This document shows, one piece after another, positions 53,737 to 62,300 of a stretch of DNA of 64,000 nucleotides; the stretch's first letter is position 1; each line of letters opens with the position of its first letter. Position numbers and translations under genes: made by a program. This stretch comes from Candidatus Woesearchaeota archaeon (GTDB lineage: Archaea; Nanobdellota; Nanobdellia; Woesearchaeales; JACPJR01): positions 1 through 64,000 of the forward strand of contig JACPJR010000014.1 in the NCBI GenBank assembly GCA_016187565.1. Direction: 5' to 3'. The notes beneath the pieces were generated by a model. It was not told the DNA's origin and did no database searches. It worked only from the letters and a program-made list of their open reading frames with translations.

Positions 53737-55388
53737 CTCGTGTTCAATTCATTAACAACAACGTAAAATGAATTGGCTATAGGAGCCAAACGCGTTTTCC
53801 AACTGGTGTTAGCAAATCCTGGCGTAGAATTAATCTGGCTAACATCGTTAACACCAGTAATTTTGATAACCCTACTTCGTGGATCCAAATCAGCAATACC
53901 ATCTGCATTAGTATCCAGATAGCGCATATCTGCCCATGGATTGGTTGTCTTTAACATTTGAGGACCATTTGCTGAAATATTAAGACTGTCCGTGGCTCCT
54001 CCTAGACTTTCGTTCCAACGTCGAATAGCTACGGTTACTGCTCCTTGTTGTCCCTGTGGTTGTTGCTGCTGTTGGCTGGCAACATAATTAGCAGATTCAC
54101 CAACACCGATCAAGGCGAATTTACTTCCAGGGTTACTACTCACGCTATTTATCGTAAACTTAAAGCACTTGGTACCATTAGCACTAATGATGATATAATG
54201 GCTACTCTGATTGGCAACAAGGCTTCCAGAATATTGACCGCTTTCTGTTGCTGGCGCGGTTGTTATCGAAGCCAAGCTAGCATTAGCACTTCTTAAGATA
54301 TAACCACTCGTTGGAGCAAGTTCTGGAGTACTATCCGCGGGTAGACTCGTATCTAAGTAACGAAGATCTCCAAAACTGTTATTCTTCAAAGCGCCGGTAT
54401 GATTTTCAAGTGAAATATTCAATCCGAGTTTAAGCCCACCAACATTCCATTCTTTTAATTGAGAGGTGAACCGACAACCAGTTGATTGGCTATAGTCCAT
54501 TCCCGCTGCAAATCTTCCTGTTGAAACATTGTTCGGGTTTACTTCTGCAATGGTAAATTTATAACATTTGCCATCCTTAGCATAAACTCCGTATATCCCA
54601 TTGACTACAGGAGTACTGTTTGTAACCCATTCAGGACCAAGCTGAAGAGGATCAGCCATAGCATTAACCGTCATTCGGCCTGTCGATGACCATTCTTCAA
54701 AGATAGTACCATTATAGACTGCCAAAAATCTCCCAGCTCCTCCAGAGAGTTGATTGGCCGCTAATGGAACGGGTTGTACATACATCAGGTCAACAGCAGG
54801 AGATCCTATTTGAGGCGTGTAGTCTCCATTGGATACTTTCGTAAAATTAACTGATCCGCCAGCTCCATCATTATATTGCCCGATGGTAACAGCAGTTGAA
54901 GGAAGTACCAAAACACCTGCTCCTCCAAGCTGCTCATAATCAAGGACAACATTATTATCATTAACCGTCGTCACCTTAAGTTTAAAATAATCCCCTGCAG
55001 AGGTCTTGACAACATAAACTCCATCACTCTGTACACCTATCGTGGAGAAATAGGTATCACCTTGAGGAACCTGGGTAAGGGTATCATAATTAGTAGTAAC
55101 CTTCATCACACCGCCAGCATCCAGAAGAAAGAATTTTTCATTATCAGACGTTTTGGAAAGATAGAGATCATTATGGCCATTAACAACACCTGCACCAAAG
55201 GCAAGACCTTTTTCTGAATCAGTATACGTACTGAGAGCTACGCCTTGTTCTGCAATAGCCATACCGGTAACCTCATTACAACCTGGACCACTGCATGACT
55301 TATTCTCAACCGTATAAATCAGTGCACCCAAACTAATGATAAAAACCACGAGAATTGCCGCTATAAAGAATCGTTTTTCTACCGCCAT
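53718..55388 (-). CDS. giant surface protein, N-terminal part (frame ends at a 1-nt deletion)
   Basis: 556 aa. The N-terminus has a signal-anchor helix (about 7-28) and then CSGPGCNEVTGMAI. The body consists of repeats with YVVKTSAGDYFKLK and SLNISANGPQMLKTTNPWADMRYLDT, partly preserved in the downstream ORF. The frame ends just after NTSCFSLR. Comparison with the repeat NTTCLSLKVNS shows one A missing in the AAG/AAA codon near 53723-53726. Restoring it fuses this to 48991-53736, giving about 2,130 aa. A GAGGTCGG site supports the start. Confidence 0.7.
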   Translation of the reverse strand: MAVEKRFFIAAILVVFIISLGALIYTVENKSCSGPGCNEVTGMAIAEQGVALSTYTDSEKGLAFGAGVVNGHNDLYLSKTSDNEKFFLLDAGGVMKVTTNYDTLTQVPQGDTYFSTIGVQSDGVYVVKTSAGDYFKLKVTTVNDNNVVLDYEQLGGAGVLVLPSTAVTIGQYNDGAGGSVNFTKVSNGDYTPQIGSPAVDLMYVQPVPLAANQLSGGAGRFLAVYNGTIFEEWSSTGRMTVNAMADPLQLGPEWVTNSTPVVNGIYGVYAKDGKCYKFTIAEVNPNNVSTGRFAAGMDYSQSTGCRFTSQLKEWNVGGLKLGLNISLENHTGALKNNSFGDLRYLDTSLPADSTPELAPTSGYILRSANASLASITTAPATESGQYSGSLVANQSSHYIIISANGTKCFKFTINSVSSNPGSKFALIGVGESANYVASQQQQQPQGQQGAVTVAIRRWNESLGGATDSLNISANGPQMLKTTNPWADMRYLDTNADGIADLDPRSRVIKITGVNDVSQINSTPGFANTSWKTRLAPIANSFYVVVNELNTSCFSLR

Positions 55389-55530
55389 TTTTCCGACCTC
55401 TTTTCCATTTTTGGACTATTAGATTTGCAAAAAGTTATATTAGTATACGGATTTGGTATAGGACATATAAATACCTTTCGGTTTTAAATTTTTTGCGGGC
55501 AGAAATAATCATACGGATACCATGCCTATT

Positions 55531-56979
55531 CTATACTCTATTATTCGGCATGTGTTTAAGCAGGTAATGCAAGATCGGAGGGGTTATAAGGGTAGAAATA
55601 ACGATCATAATAACAATAATAGCATACACCTGATCATTGATAACACCAAGTCCTTTTCCAATGGTTGCAAAGATTAAACCTACTTCTCCTCGAGGAACCA
55701 TCCCCCAGCCAACAAGCCATTTATTCACGTTGCCCGCAGCCAAGCCAGCACATAACTTTCCGAGAACAGCAACAAGCGTTACACCTAAAGCAATAAGGAG
55801 TATCTTCAGATCAAAAAGTACGGTAAGATCAACAACAACGCCCGTCATTACAAAGAATAAAGGAACAAAGATGAGTGTTATTGGCTCTATAAGATCAATA
55901 ATATGCCGGTCAGCATGTTTTTGGATAATGGCATACAACCCACCTGACATTCCAGACACTTCAGACATTCCGGATACAGAAGGACTTTCTGTTTTAGCAC
56001 GTTCTGCTTTGAGATGCTCTTTTTTTATCTCTTCGACAATCTCAGGTTCTCTGAAATAGCGAAAGTGTACCGGCTCTAAAATAAGCCCTGCTGCAAATGC
56101 TCCAACAAGAGGAGCTAGTCCAATGAGTTGTGCGATATAAGAAATAATAAGCCCAAAAGCAATGGTTAAGGTTAGCTTCATACCAATGCCTGTATGAATC
56201 TTTGAAAATCCCTGTCCTAAGAGAGAAGCAAAAAAGGATCCTAAGAGTATAGCTCCTGCCAAGAAAAGAACTGCCTTAAGCGTAATCCAGCTAATCTGGA
56301 GCAAACTAACTGCACCAGAAGTAACAATGGCAGAGACGACTGCCAAGATGATTAACCCCAAAACGTCGTCAATAACCGCAGCGCCTAAAACAATCTGTGC
56401 CTCCTTCATGGTTAATTTTCCGAGGTCTTTGAATACACGGGCAGTGATGCTTACTGAGGTGGCGGTTAAGGTTGCACCTAAGAAAAGATAGACTTGAAAT
56501 GAGGACTCAGGAAAGAGCAGTGGACCTACTACCAAGGTTGCTAACAGAAAGGGGACGGCAACACCAATGCAAGCCACAAGCAAGGCCCTCCATCCAACTT
56601 TCTTCATCTCATGAATGCTCGATTCTAATCCCACATGGAATAAGAGAAGAACAATCCCAAATTCAGCAAGGAAAGCAATGAATGGATCAGTTTTAATCGG
56701 CTCAAAAACAGAGACGCCAAGTAAGGCGAGATTTCCTAAGAGAATACCAATAAGAATTTCACCAAGAACAGAGGGCTGTCCTAATCTTTCAACAAGACCT
56801 GAGATCTTTGCTGCAAGAAGCAAAACAGCAATCCAAAAAAAAGTGAGCCCATAATTGTGATTACTCGTCACCTTACCAGAATCTGCAAAAGCATAATTCA
56901 TCAGCAACGTTGCTACAAGGATTATAGCGATGAGTAATAACCTGCGCTGTTTTCTCTGAGCTTGGTTTGACGGATCCAT
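55531..56979 (-). CDS. CPA2-type Na+/H+ (or K+/H+) antiporter
   Basis: 482 aa with about 12 membrane helices. Family motifs: RLGQPSVLGEILIGILLGN, FGIVLLLFHVGLES, TLTATSVSITARVFKDLG, and the paired acidic VIDDVLGLI of the ion site. A C-terminal GMVPRGEVGLIFA is typical. A cytosolic loop (about 325-345) is Ser/Glu-rich. It maintains pH or cation balance across the membrane. The N-terminus may be a few residues shorter. Confidence 0.9.
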   Translation of the reverse strand: MDPSNQAQRKQRRLLLIAIILVATLLMNYAFADSGKVTSNHNYGLTFFWIAVLLLAAKISGLVERLGQPSVLGEILIGILLGNLALLGVSVFEPIKTDPFIAFLAEFGIVLLLFHVGLESSIHEMKKVGWRALLVACIGVAVPFLLATLVVGPLLFPESSFQVYLFLGATLTATSVSITARVFKDLGKLTMKEAQIVLGAAVIDDVLGLIILAVVSAIVTSGAVSLLQISWITLKAVLFLAGAILLGSFFASLLGQGFSKIHTGIGMKLTLTIAFGLIISYIAQLIGLAPLVGAFAAGLILEPVHFRYFREPEIVEEIKKEHLKAERAKTESPSVSGMSEVSGMSGGLYAIIQKHADRHIIDLIEPITLIFVPLFFVMTGVVVDLTVLFDLKILLIALGVTLVAVLGKLCAGLAAGNVNKWLVGWGMVPRGEVGLIFATIGKGLGVINDQVYAIIVIMIVISTLITPPILHYLLKHMPNNRV

Positions 56980-57140
56980 AAAAGAGAAGTAAAAACAAAA
57001 TCCTTTATATTACTTGTGCGCTAGGGGCGATTTGGGAATGAGGGTAGTGTTACTCCTCTCAAGAAGCAAGAAAGCTATAAAAGCAAGAGAATAACAAGAT
57101 GAAGAATATCTTTAAAAAAACAGTTTATAGTAAAGTAAGC

Positions 57141-57226
57141 TTGGTAACGTAGTACCAATAATGGCGTGCATCCTCTATGACGTAAACCCCTGAGTGTACT
57201 ACTTTACATTATAGCACGCGAGGTCG
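57141..57226 (+). promoter_or_regulatory. structured leader of the glycogen synthase gene with a 10-codon ORF
   Basis: A perfect hairpin TTGGTA/TACCAA (57141-57146 with 57153-57158) is followed by an ORF MACILYDVNP (57161-57193). GCGTGC (57164-57169) can pair with GCACGC (57214-57219), directly next to the GAGGT ribosome-binding site. TATA-like elements lie at about 57109-57130. Translational control is possible. Confidence 0.35.
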
Positions 57227-59026
57227 ATGATGAATCCAAATGCGTCATATCTTTTTGAAGTATCGTGGGAAGTGTGCAATAAAGTTGGCGGTATTTACAC
57301 GGTTGTCAAAACAAAGGCAGGGCTTCTGAATAAGCTGTACCCACAATATTATCTTATTGGTCCATATTTTGAAGACAAAGCAAAGGTAGAGATGAACGAA
57401 TGTCCTGCTCCAGCATTCTGCCAAGAAGCTGTCAGCGTGCTGAAACAACAAGGCATACGATGCTATTTTGGCAAATGGCAGGTTCGGGGAGAGCCGTCGG
57501 TAATTCTCATTGATTTCCATGGATTACTCCCGCAGAAAGATGCCATCAAACGAAAATTATGGGATACCTACCAGATTGATTCTCTCCACACAGGGTGGGA
57601 CTTTGAGGAACCAATGCTCTGGGCATGGGCTGTTGGCATGTTCCTTGAACTGGTTGCTCCGCAACTCAAAGGAAAACCTTCAGTCGTCCATACGCATGAA
57701 TGGCTAAGTGGGTTTACGCTGTTGTACGTGAAGATGCAGAAGTTGCCCTTTGCTACCGTATTCACAACCCATGCTACTATGTTAGGAAGGACCCTTGCCT
57801 CTGCGAGCGATCTCTACACGATATTACCAACCATAGATCCGACTCGAGAAGCATATGCGCACGGAATTCAAGCTAAATTTACCACAGAAAAGGCCTGTGC
57901 TCAGCAGGCTGATATATTTACAACCGTCTCTGAGACAACGGCGCTTGAGGCAGAAAAAATATTGGGAAGAAAACCAGAAGTACTCGTACTCAATGGTTTG
58001 GACTTTGAAAAGTTTTTTACCTTTGAGGAAGCTGCTATCGCTCACCGGAGGAATCGTGAAAAAATTCGAGAATTCCTCAGTTATTTCTTCTTTCCCTACT
58101 ACACCTTTGATTTAGACCATACCCTTGCTTTTTTCATTGTCGGCAGATATGAATTTCGCAATAAAGGCATCGACATTTTCATCAAAGCGTTAGGGAAACT
58201 TAACCAATCCCTAAAAAAATCACAACCTGAAGGAACCCCTGAAAGGACTATTGTTGTTTTCTTTTGGATTCCTCAAGAAACGTTTGGCATTAAAACTGAA
58301 CTGCTTGAAAGTAAAACGTTTTATAAGCACATTAAAGATTTTGTCGTGCGCAGTGGGGAGGACATGGAAACAGATATCATTCAAGCCATTGTATCCCGTA
58401 AAGAGCTCAGCGAAGGGATCATCTTCTCGAATGAATTCAAGCTCAAAAATAAACGACACCTGCTCAGCTTTATCAAGAATGGAAATCCTCCTTTTTGTAC
58501 TCACCGTATTGACCATGAGGAAAATGATACTATCATTAGACAATTTAAGCAGGAAGGATTACTCAACCGTCAAGAAGATACCGTTAAAGTCATCCTCTAC
58601 CCGGTTTATTTGACCGGTGTTGACGGACTTCTGGATCTGCCGTATTATGATGCGATGAGCGGCTGCCATTTAGGCGTTTTTCCTTCTTACTATGAACCGT
58701 GGGGATATACGCCTTTAGAGTCGGCTGCATTAAGCGTACCTGCCATTACTTCTGATCTCAGTGGCTTTGGAAAATTCATTGCTCCGTTTGTGCAGGGCGA
58801 AAGCAATAGCGGAATTTTTGTGTTACCGCGAGAGAATAAATCTGAAGAAGAAGTCATTGAAAATTTTACAAAACTTTTGGAACAGTATGCATTGCTCGAC
58901 AGACATGAACGAGTAAAGAATAAAATCAATGCGAATATTTTTTCTGCACGTGCAGACTGGAACATTCTTATTGCTCATTACATTCGAGCACACAATTTAG
59001 CCATTGAAAGAAAATGCCAGAACTAA
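57227..59026 (+). CDS. glycogen synthase, GT3 (eukaryotic GYS)-like
   Basis: 599 aa. The N-terminus FEVSWEVCNKVGGIYTVVKTKA is the GT3 signature, unlike bacterial GlgA (K-x-G-G-L). Further GT3 features: HTHEWLSGF, TVFTTHATMLGRTLAS and YEPWGYTPLESAALSVPAITSDLSGFG. It transfers glucose from a nucleotide sugar to alpha-1,4-glucan. GAGGT fits ATG 57230 slightly better than 57227. It overlaps galT by 13 nt. Confidence 0.9.
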   Translation: MMNPNASYLFEVSWEVCNKVGGIYTVVKTKAGLLNKLYPQYYLIGPYFEDKAKVEMNECPAPAFCQEAVSVLKQQGIRCYFGKWQVRGEPSVILIDFHGLLPQKDAIKRKLWDTYQIDSLHTGWDFEEPMLWAWAVGMFLELVAPQLKGKPSVVHTHEWLSGFTLLYVKMQKLPFATVFTTHATMLGRTLASASDLYTILPTIDPTREAYAHGIQAKFTTEKACAQQADIFTTVSETTALEAEKILGRKPEVLVLNGLDFEKFFTFEEAAIAHRRNREKIREFLSYFFFPYYTFDLDHTLAFFIVGRYEFRNKGIDIFIKALGKLNQSLKKSQPEGTPERTIVVFFWIPQETFGIKTELLESKTFYKHIKDFVVRSGEDMETDIIQAIVSRKELSEGIIFSNEFKLKNKRHLLSFIKNGNPPFCTHRIDHEENDTIIRQFKQEGLLNRQEDTVKVILYPVYLTGVDGLLDLPYYDAMSGCHLGVFPSYYEPWGYTPLESAALSVPAITSDLSGFGKFIAPFVQGESNSGIFVLPRENKSEEEVIENFTKLLEQYALLDRHERVKNKINANIFSARADWNILIAHYIRAHNLAIERKCQN

Positions 59027-60015
59027 GAAAAGACTACATCCTTGAACAATGGGCAATTATTGCCACAGAACGAGGAAAGAGACCTGATGAATTTCGCCAT
59101 AGCGAACAGCAGCAAAAGATTCCAAACTATCAAAAAACATGCTTTTTCTGTCCAGGAAATGAACATATGACGCCTCCTGAAATCACCAGAATAACCAAAG
59201 AAACAGGTACGGTGGGTAAGAATGGGAACGGTGAGGATAAGGCAGGATGGCTGATCCGTGTTTTTCCCAACAAGTTTCCTGCAGTCGTGGCAGAAGGGAA
59301 TCCGCAAATACAGACCCATAATACTTTTTTTACCTTTGCATCTGCCTATGGTTATCATGAAGTTGTTGTTGAGACTCCAGAGCATGATAAACAGCTTGCA
59401 GACTTATCAGAAGAGCATATTGCAAAAGTGTTTTTCGTGTATCAAGAGAGGATTACTGCGCTAAACGCAAAGCAACATATCCCGTATGTCCAAGTGTTCA
59501 AGAATTATGGAGCTGAAGCCGGTACTTCAATCCAACATACCCATTCACAGATCATTGCCTATAATGTCCTTCCTCAGAGAATTCAGGAAAAAATACATGC
59601 AATAAAAAACTATAACTCCTGTCCATACTGTGCTATTATACAGACAGAGAAGAATTCCTACCGTGCTGTTTTTGAAACTCCTGAAGTAGTCTGTTTTACA
59701 CCATACGCGTCGAGATTTCCCTTTGAGATTTGGCTGTTTTCCAAACGCCATGTCCAAGGGATGGACGAGCTCTCCCCAGAGGAAATGAAGAGCCTTGCAG
59801 TTCTACTGAAGAAAATACTCCAGAAACTTCAACACCTCAATGCATCGTACAATATGGTCATAAACTACGCTCCTGAGGGAACTAACCTTCATTTCCATAT
59901 CGAGATCTTACCACGCCTAACAACCTGGGCAGGATTTGAGCTTGGCACAGGAACAACTATCAATCCAGTAACACCTGAAGAAGCAGCAACATTTTACCGA
60001 GATTCTGGTACATAA
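59014..60015 (+). CDS. galT: galactose-1-phosphate uridylyltransferase-like protein (HIT superfamily)
   Basis: 333 aa. Zinc-type CFFCPGNE near 45, FPNKFPAV, VETPEHD, the nucleotidylated His in QHTHSQ (near 183), a second zinc-type CPYCAI, and HFHIEILPR near the C-terminus. It exchanges sugar-1-phosphates on UDP-sugars. In this glycogen cluster it may interconvert glucose-1-phosphate derivatives. The start overlaps the end of the glycogen synthase gene. Confidence 0.88.
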   Translation: MPELRKDYILEQWAIIATERGKRPDEFRHSEQQQKIPNYQKTCFFCPGNEHMTPPEITRITKETGTVGKNGNGEDKAGWLIRVFPNKFPAVVAEGNPQIQTHNTFFTFASAYGYHEVVVETPEHDKQLADLSEEHIAKVFFVYQERITALNAKQHIPYVQVFKNYGAEAGTSIQHTHSQIIAYNVLPQRIQEKIHAIKNYNSCPYCAIIQTEKNSYRAVFETPEVVCFTPYASRFPFEIWLFSKRHVQGMDELSPEEMKSLAVLLKKILQKLQHLNASYNMVINYAPEGTNLHFHIEILPRLTTWAGFELGTGTTINPVTPEEAATFYRDSGT

Positions 60016-60986
60016 TCACGCATTACTGTTAAAACCTGAGCCCATTTCTGTTCGAGATCTCGCTGATAGGCACGAACCTTTCCGGTCTCAGTGTATGAAC
60101 GATTCGCACGAACAACTAATACCTTATTTCTCCTATTACGATCATTACTATCAACAAGATCCACAATCTCAACAGAAGGAAGGGCTGTTACCTGCGCATG
60201 AAATCTGTTGTATGCCTCATTGCTTTCATCTGCTCGAAAAATAATATACCCTGCATGGTCCCCGACAAATGTTGAATCGCCCCCTGCAAGAGAATCTAAG
60301 GTATACCTTCTTTTAAGCCTTTGCTTACAACCACGTTGAACAAAAGCTCCATGATCCTTCGGAGTCCCAGAGTGAGACCAATCACTTACATAAGCAAAGG
60401 GAAGCCTGTTGAGGGTTGCTACAACTTCCCGTACATTACTCTCGATGGCGTTGAGATAACCTTCACTACCCCATGCCCAGACTTTATTTCTCCCATACTG
60501 TCTACGAAACTCTTTTTCTTCGGCAAAACTCGTAAATGGTTTCGTAGGTAGATAGTCTAGGAGAGAGGTGTCTCCGTCGTCTACAACACCATTATTTCCT
60601 TGGTAAAACCCTTTTTCTGGAAAAGCAGGGCTCACAGTAAATAACCTCTGGTTGGGATCATACTTTATTCCCCTAACCCTTGGAGGAGATTTTGCTCGAT
60701 CATAATTAAAAGTAAAGTAACCCAGTCCTGTAAGGCCTTGACGGACCTCCTCCATGGTTGTTGGTTTTCTTTTGGTTAGTGAACGGGAAGTCAAAAAATC
60801 AATGATATGCTCAGGAAAATTATCAGGCACAGAAAGAACCATCAGGAGTTTTTTACGATAGATCCCATCGTTATGACGGGCAATAAACTCTACTTCCATA
60901 TAATCCGTCCGGTCAGTACGGAAAACAACATCCTCAATCGTATGGAGATCGTATTTTCCCGATGCAATAATCCTCTCGATATTCAT
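59994..60986 (-). CDS. hypothetical protein
   Basis: 330 aa, soluble, family not recognised. The middle is rich in aromatic and charged residues (GLGYFTFNYDRAKSPPRVRGIKY, KVWAWGSEGYLNAIESN). The C-terminal part has an alternating strand/helix look. No signal peptide or metal motif stands out. A TATA box (61013-61021) about 30 nt upstream predicts a leaderless mRNA. Its 3' end overlaps galT by 22 bp on the opposite strand. Confidence 0.55.
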   Translation of the reverse strand: MNIERIIASGKYDLHTIEDVVFRTDRTDYMEVEFIARHNDGIYRKKLLMVLSVPDNFPEHIIDFLTSRSLTKRKPTTMEEVRQGLTGLGYFTFNYDRAKSPPRVRGIKYDPNQRLFTVSPAFPEKGFYQGNNGVVDDGDTSLLDYLPTKPFTSFAEEKEFRRQYGRNKVWAWGSEGYLNAIESNVREVVATLNRLPFAYVSDWSHSGTPKDHGAFVQRGCKQRLKRRYTLDSLAGGDSTFVGDHAGYIIFRADESNEAYNRFHAQVTALPSVEIVDLVDSNDRNRRNKVLVVRANRSYTETGKVRAYQRDLEQKWAQVLTVMRDYVPESR

Positions 60987-61213
60987 AGAGTTGGGGTAAT
61001 GGAGGGCATTATTATATAAATGTTTCTATTTGTTACTACTTATAAGAAACTAAACTGAATACACCTCGGTGTTTGAAATACTCAAATCAAAGCTTCATCA
61101 AAGAACAAGACTCGTTCCGTATCTCGAAAAACAAAGCTTTAAATATAGCAAATGACACCATTTTTATAGATACAACTCTGTCATTTGATTATTACGAAAA
61201 TTGGGGGCATTTC

Positions 61214-62251
61214 ATGCAGGTTATCATTCCACTCGCAGGAAAAGGTACAAGGCTACAACCCTTAACAAACACGACGCCAAAACCATTGCTCAATGTTGCG
61301 GGAAAGCCAGTTTTAGCGCACATTCTTGATAAACTAGCTGCATTAGATATTGAGGAGTATGTATTCATTATTGGCCACCTTGGTGAACAGGTTAGAGAAT
61401 ATATTACTCTGAACTATTCTCTGAATGCGCGATTTATCGAGCAAAGAGAGATGAAAGGACAGGCCCATGCTATCGCACTGGCAAAGCCTTATATCCATAG
61501 TCCGGTGTTAATTGTTTTCGTTGATACTATCTTTGAGGCAAATCTTAACCAGCTTGAGAATCTTTCTGCCGATGGTGCGATCTATGTCAAGGAGGTTGAG
61601 GATGCTCGGAAATTTGGTGTTGTGATCCATGACGCTGCACAACGAGTAACCCAATTTATCGAAAAACCAGAACACCCACCAAACAATTTAGTCAATATTG
61701 GTCTTTATTACATCAAAGAACACCAAAAATTATTTTCCAGTATAGGACACATGATGAAACAAGGAAAACATCTCAACGGTGAGTTCTATCTTGTTGATGC
61801 CCTTCAGAGGATGGTTGAGACAGGTACGCATTTTACCGTACTTCCCGTGCAGACATGGCTTGACTGTGGAAACCCAGAGACATTATTGGCAACAAACAGG
61901 TATCTCTTGACACAGATGCAGCCGTCGCTGACTGATACCGTTCTTCCCTATCAAGAGAATGGTACAGCACACACGAAAAGTATCACCATTATACCGCCAG
62001 TTCACATTGGTAATAATGTTGTCCTCAAAAATGTGACCATTGGTCCTTATGTAACGCTTGAGAATGGCGTCATCATCGAAGATAGCACGATCAAAGATAG
62101 TATTGTCCACAAGAATGCGATGCTTACGCAAGCAGTATTAACCAAGGCAATTATTGGAAAACACGCACATGTACGAGCGGTAACACAAGAAGGCTTAATG
62201 GTTGGTGATCAGCAAAATACGATGGCAGAGCATGGTACTTATTCATTATGA
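61214..62251 (+). CDS. sugar-1-phosphate nucleotidyltransferase with left-handed beta-helix domain
   Basis: 345 aa. The catalytic domain starts MQVIIPLAGKGTRLQPLTNTTPKPLLNVAGKPVL, with VFVDTIFE and FIEKPEHPPNNLVNIGLYY. A C-terminal hexapeptide domain follows (IGNNVVLKNVTIGPYVTLENGVIIEDSTIKDSIV). It makes UDP- or dTDP-glucose from glucose-1-phosphate, probably the donor for the glycogen synthase. The longer ORF from 61073 extends upstream without motif support. Confidence 0.88.
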   Translation: MQVIIPLAGKGTRLQPLTNTTPKPLLNVAGKPVLAHILDKLAALDIEEYVFIIGHLGEQVREYITLNYSLNARFIEQREMKGQAHAIALAKPYIHSPVLIVFVDTIFEANLNQLENLSADGAIYVKEVEDARKFGVVIHDAAQRVTQFIEKPEHPPNNLVNIGLYYIKEHQKLFSSIGHMMKQGKHLNGEFYLVDALQRMVETGTHFTVLPVQTWLDCGNPETLLATNRYLLTQMQPSLTDTVLPYQENGTAHTKSITIIPPVHIGNNVVLKNVTIGPYVTLENGVIIEDSTIKDSIVHKNAMLTQAVLTKAIIGKHAHVRAVTQEGLMVGDQQNTMAEHGTYSL

Positions 62252-62269
62252 TCGTACTAGCGGTACGAT
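62251..62269. other. small perfect inverted repeat before the debranching enzyme gene
   Basis: ATCGTAC (62251-62257) and GTACGAT (62263-62269) flank a 5-nt loop and are followed by seven A. The repeat begins on the last base of the upstream stop codon. It may be a mild terminator for antisense transcription or an intercistronic processing site. Confidence 0.3.
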
Positions 62270-62300
62270 AAAAAAAGAGGTAGCAGGGGCTCCTTTTGGT

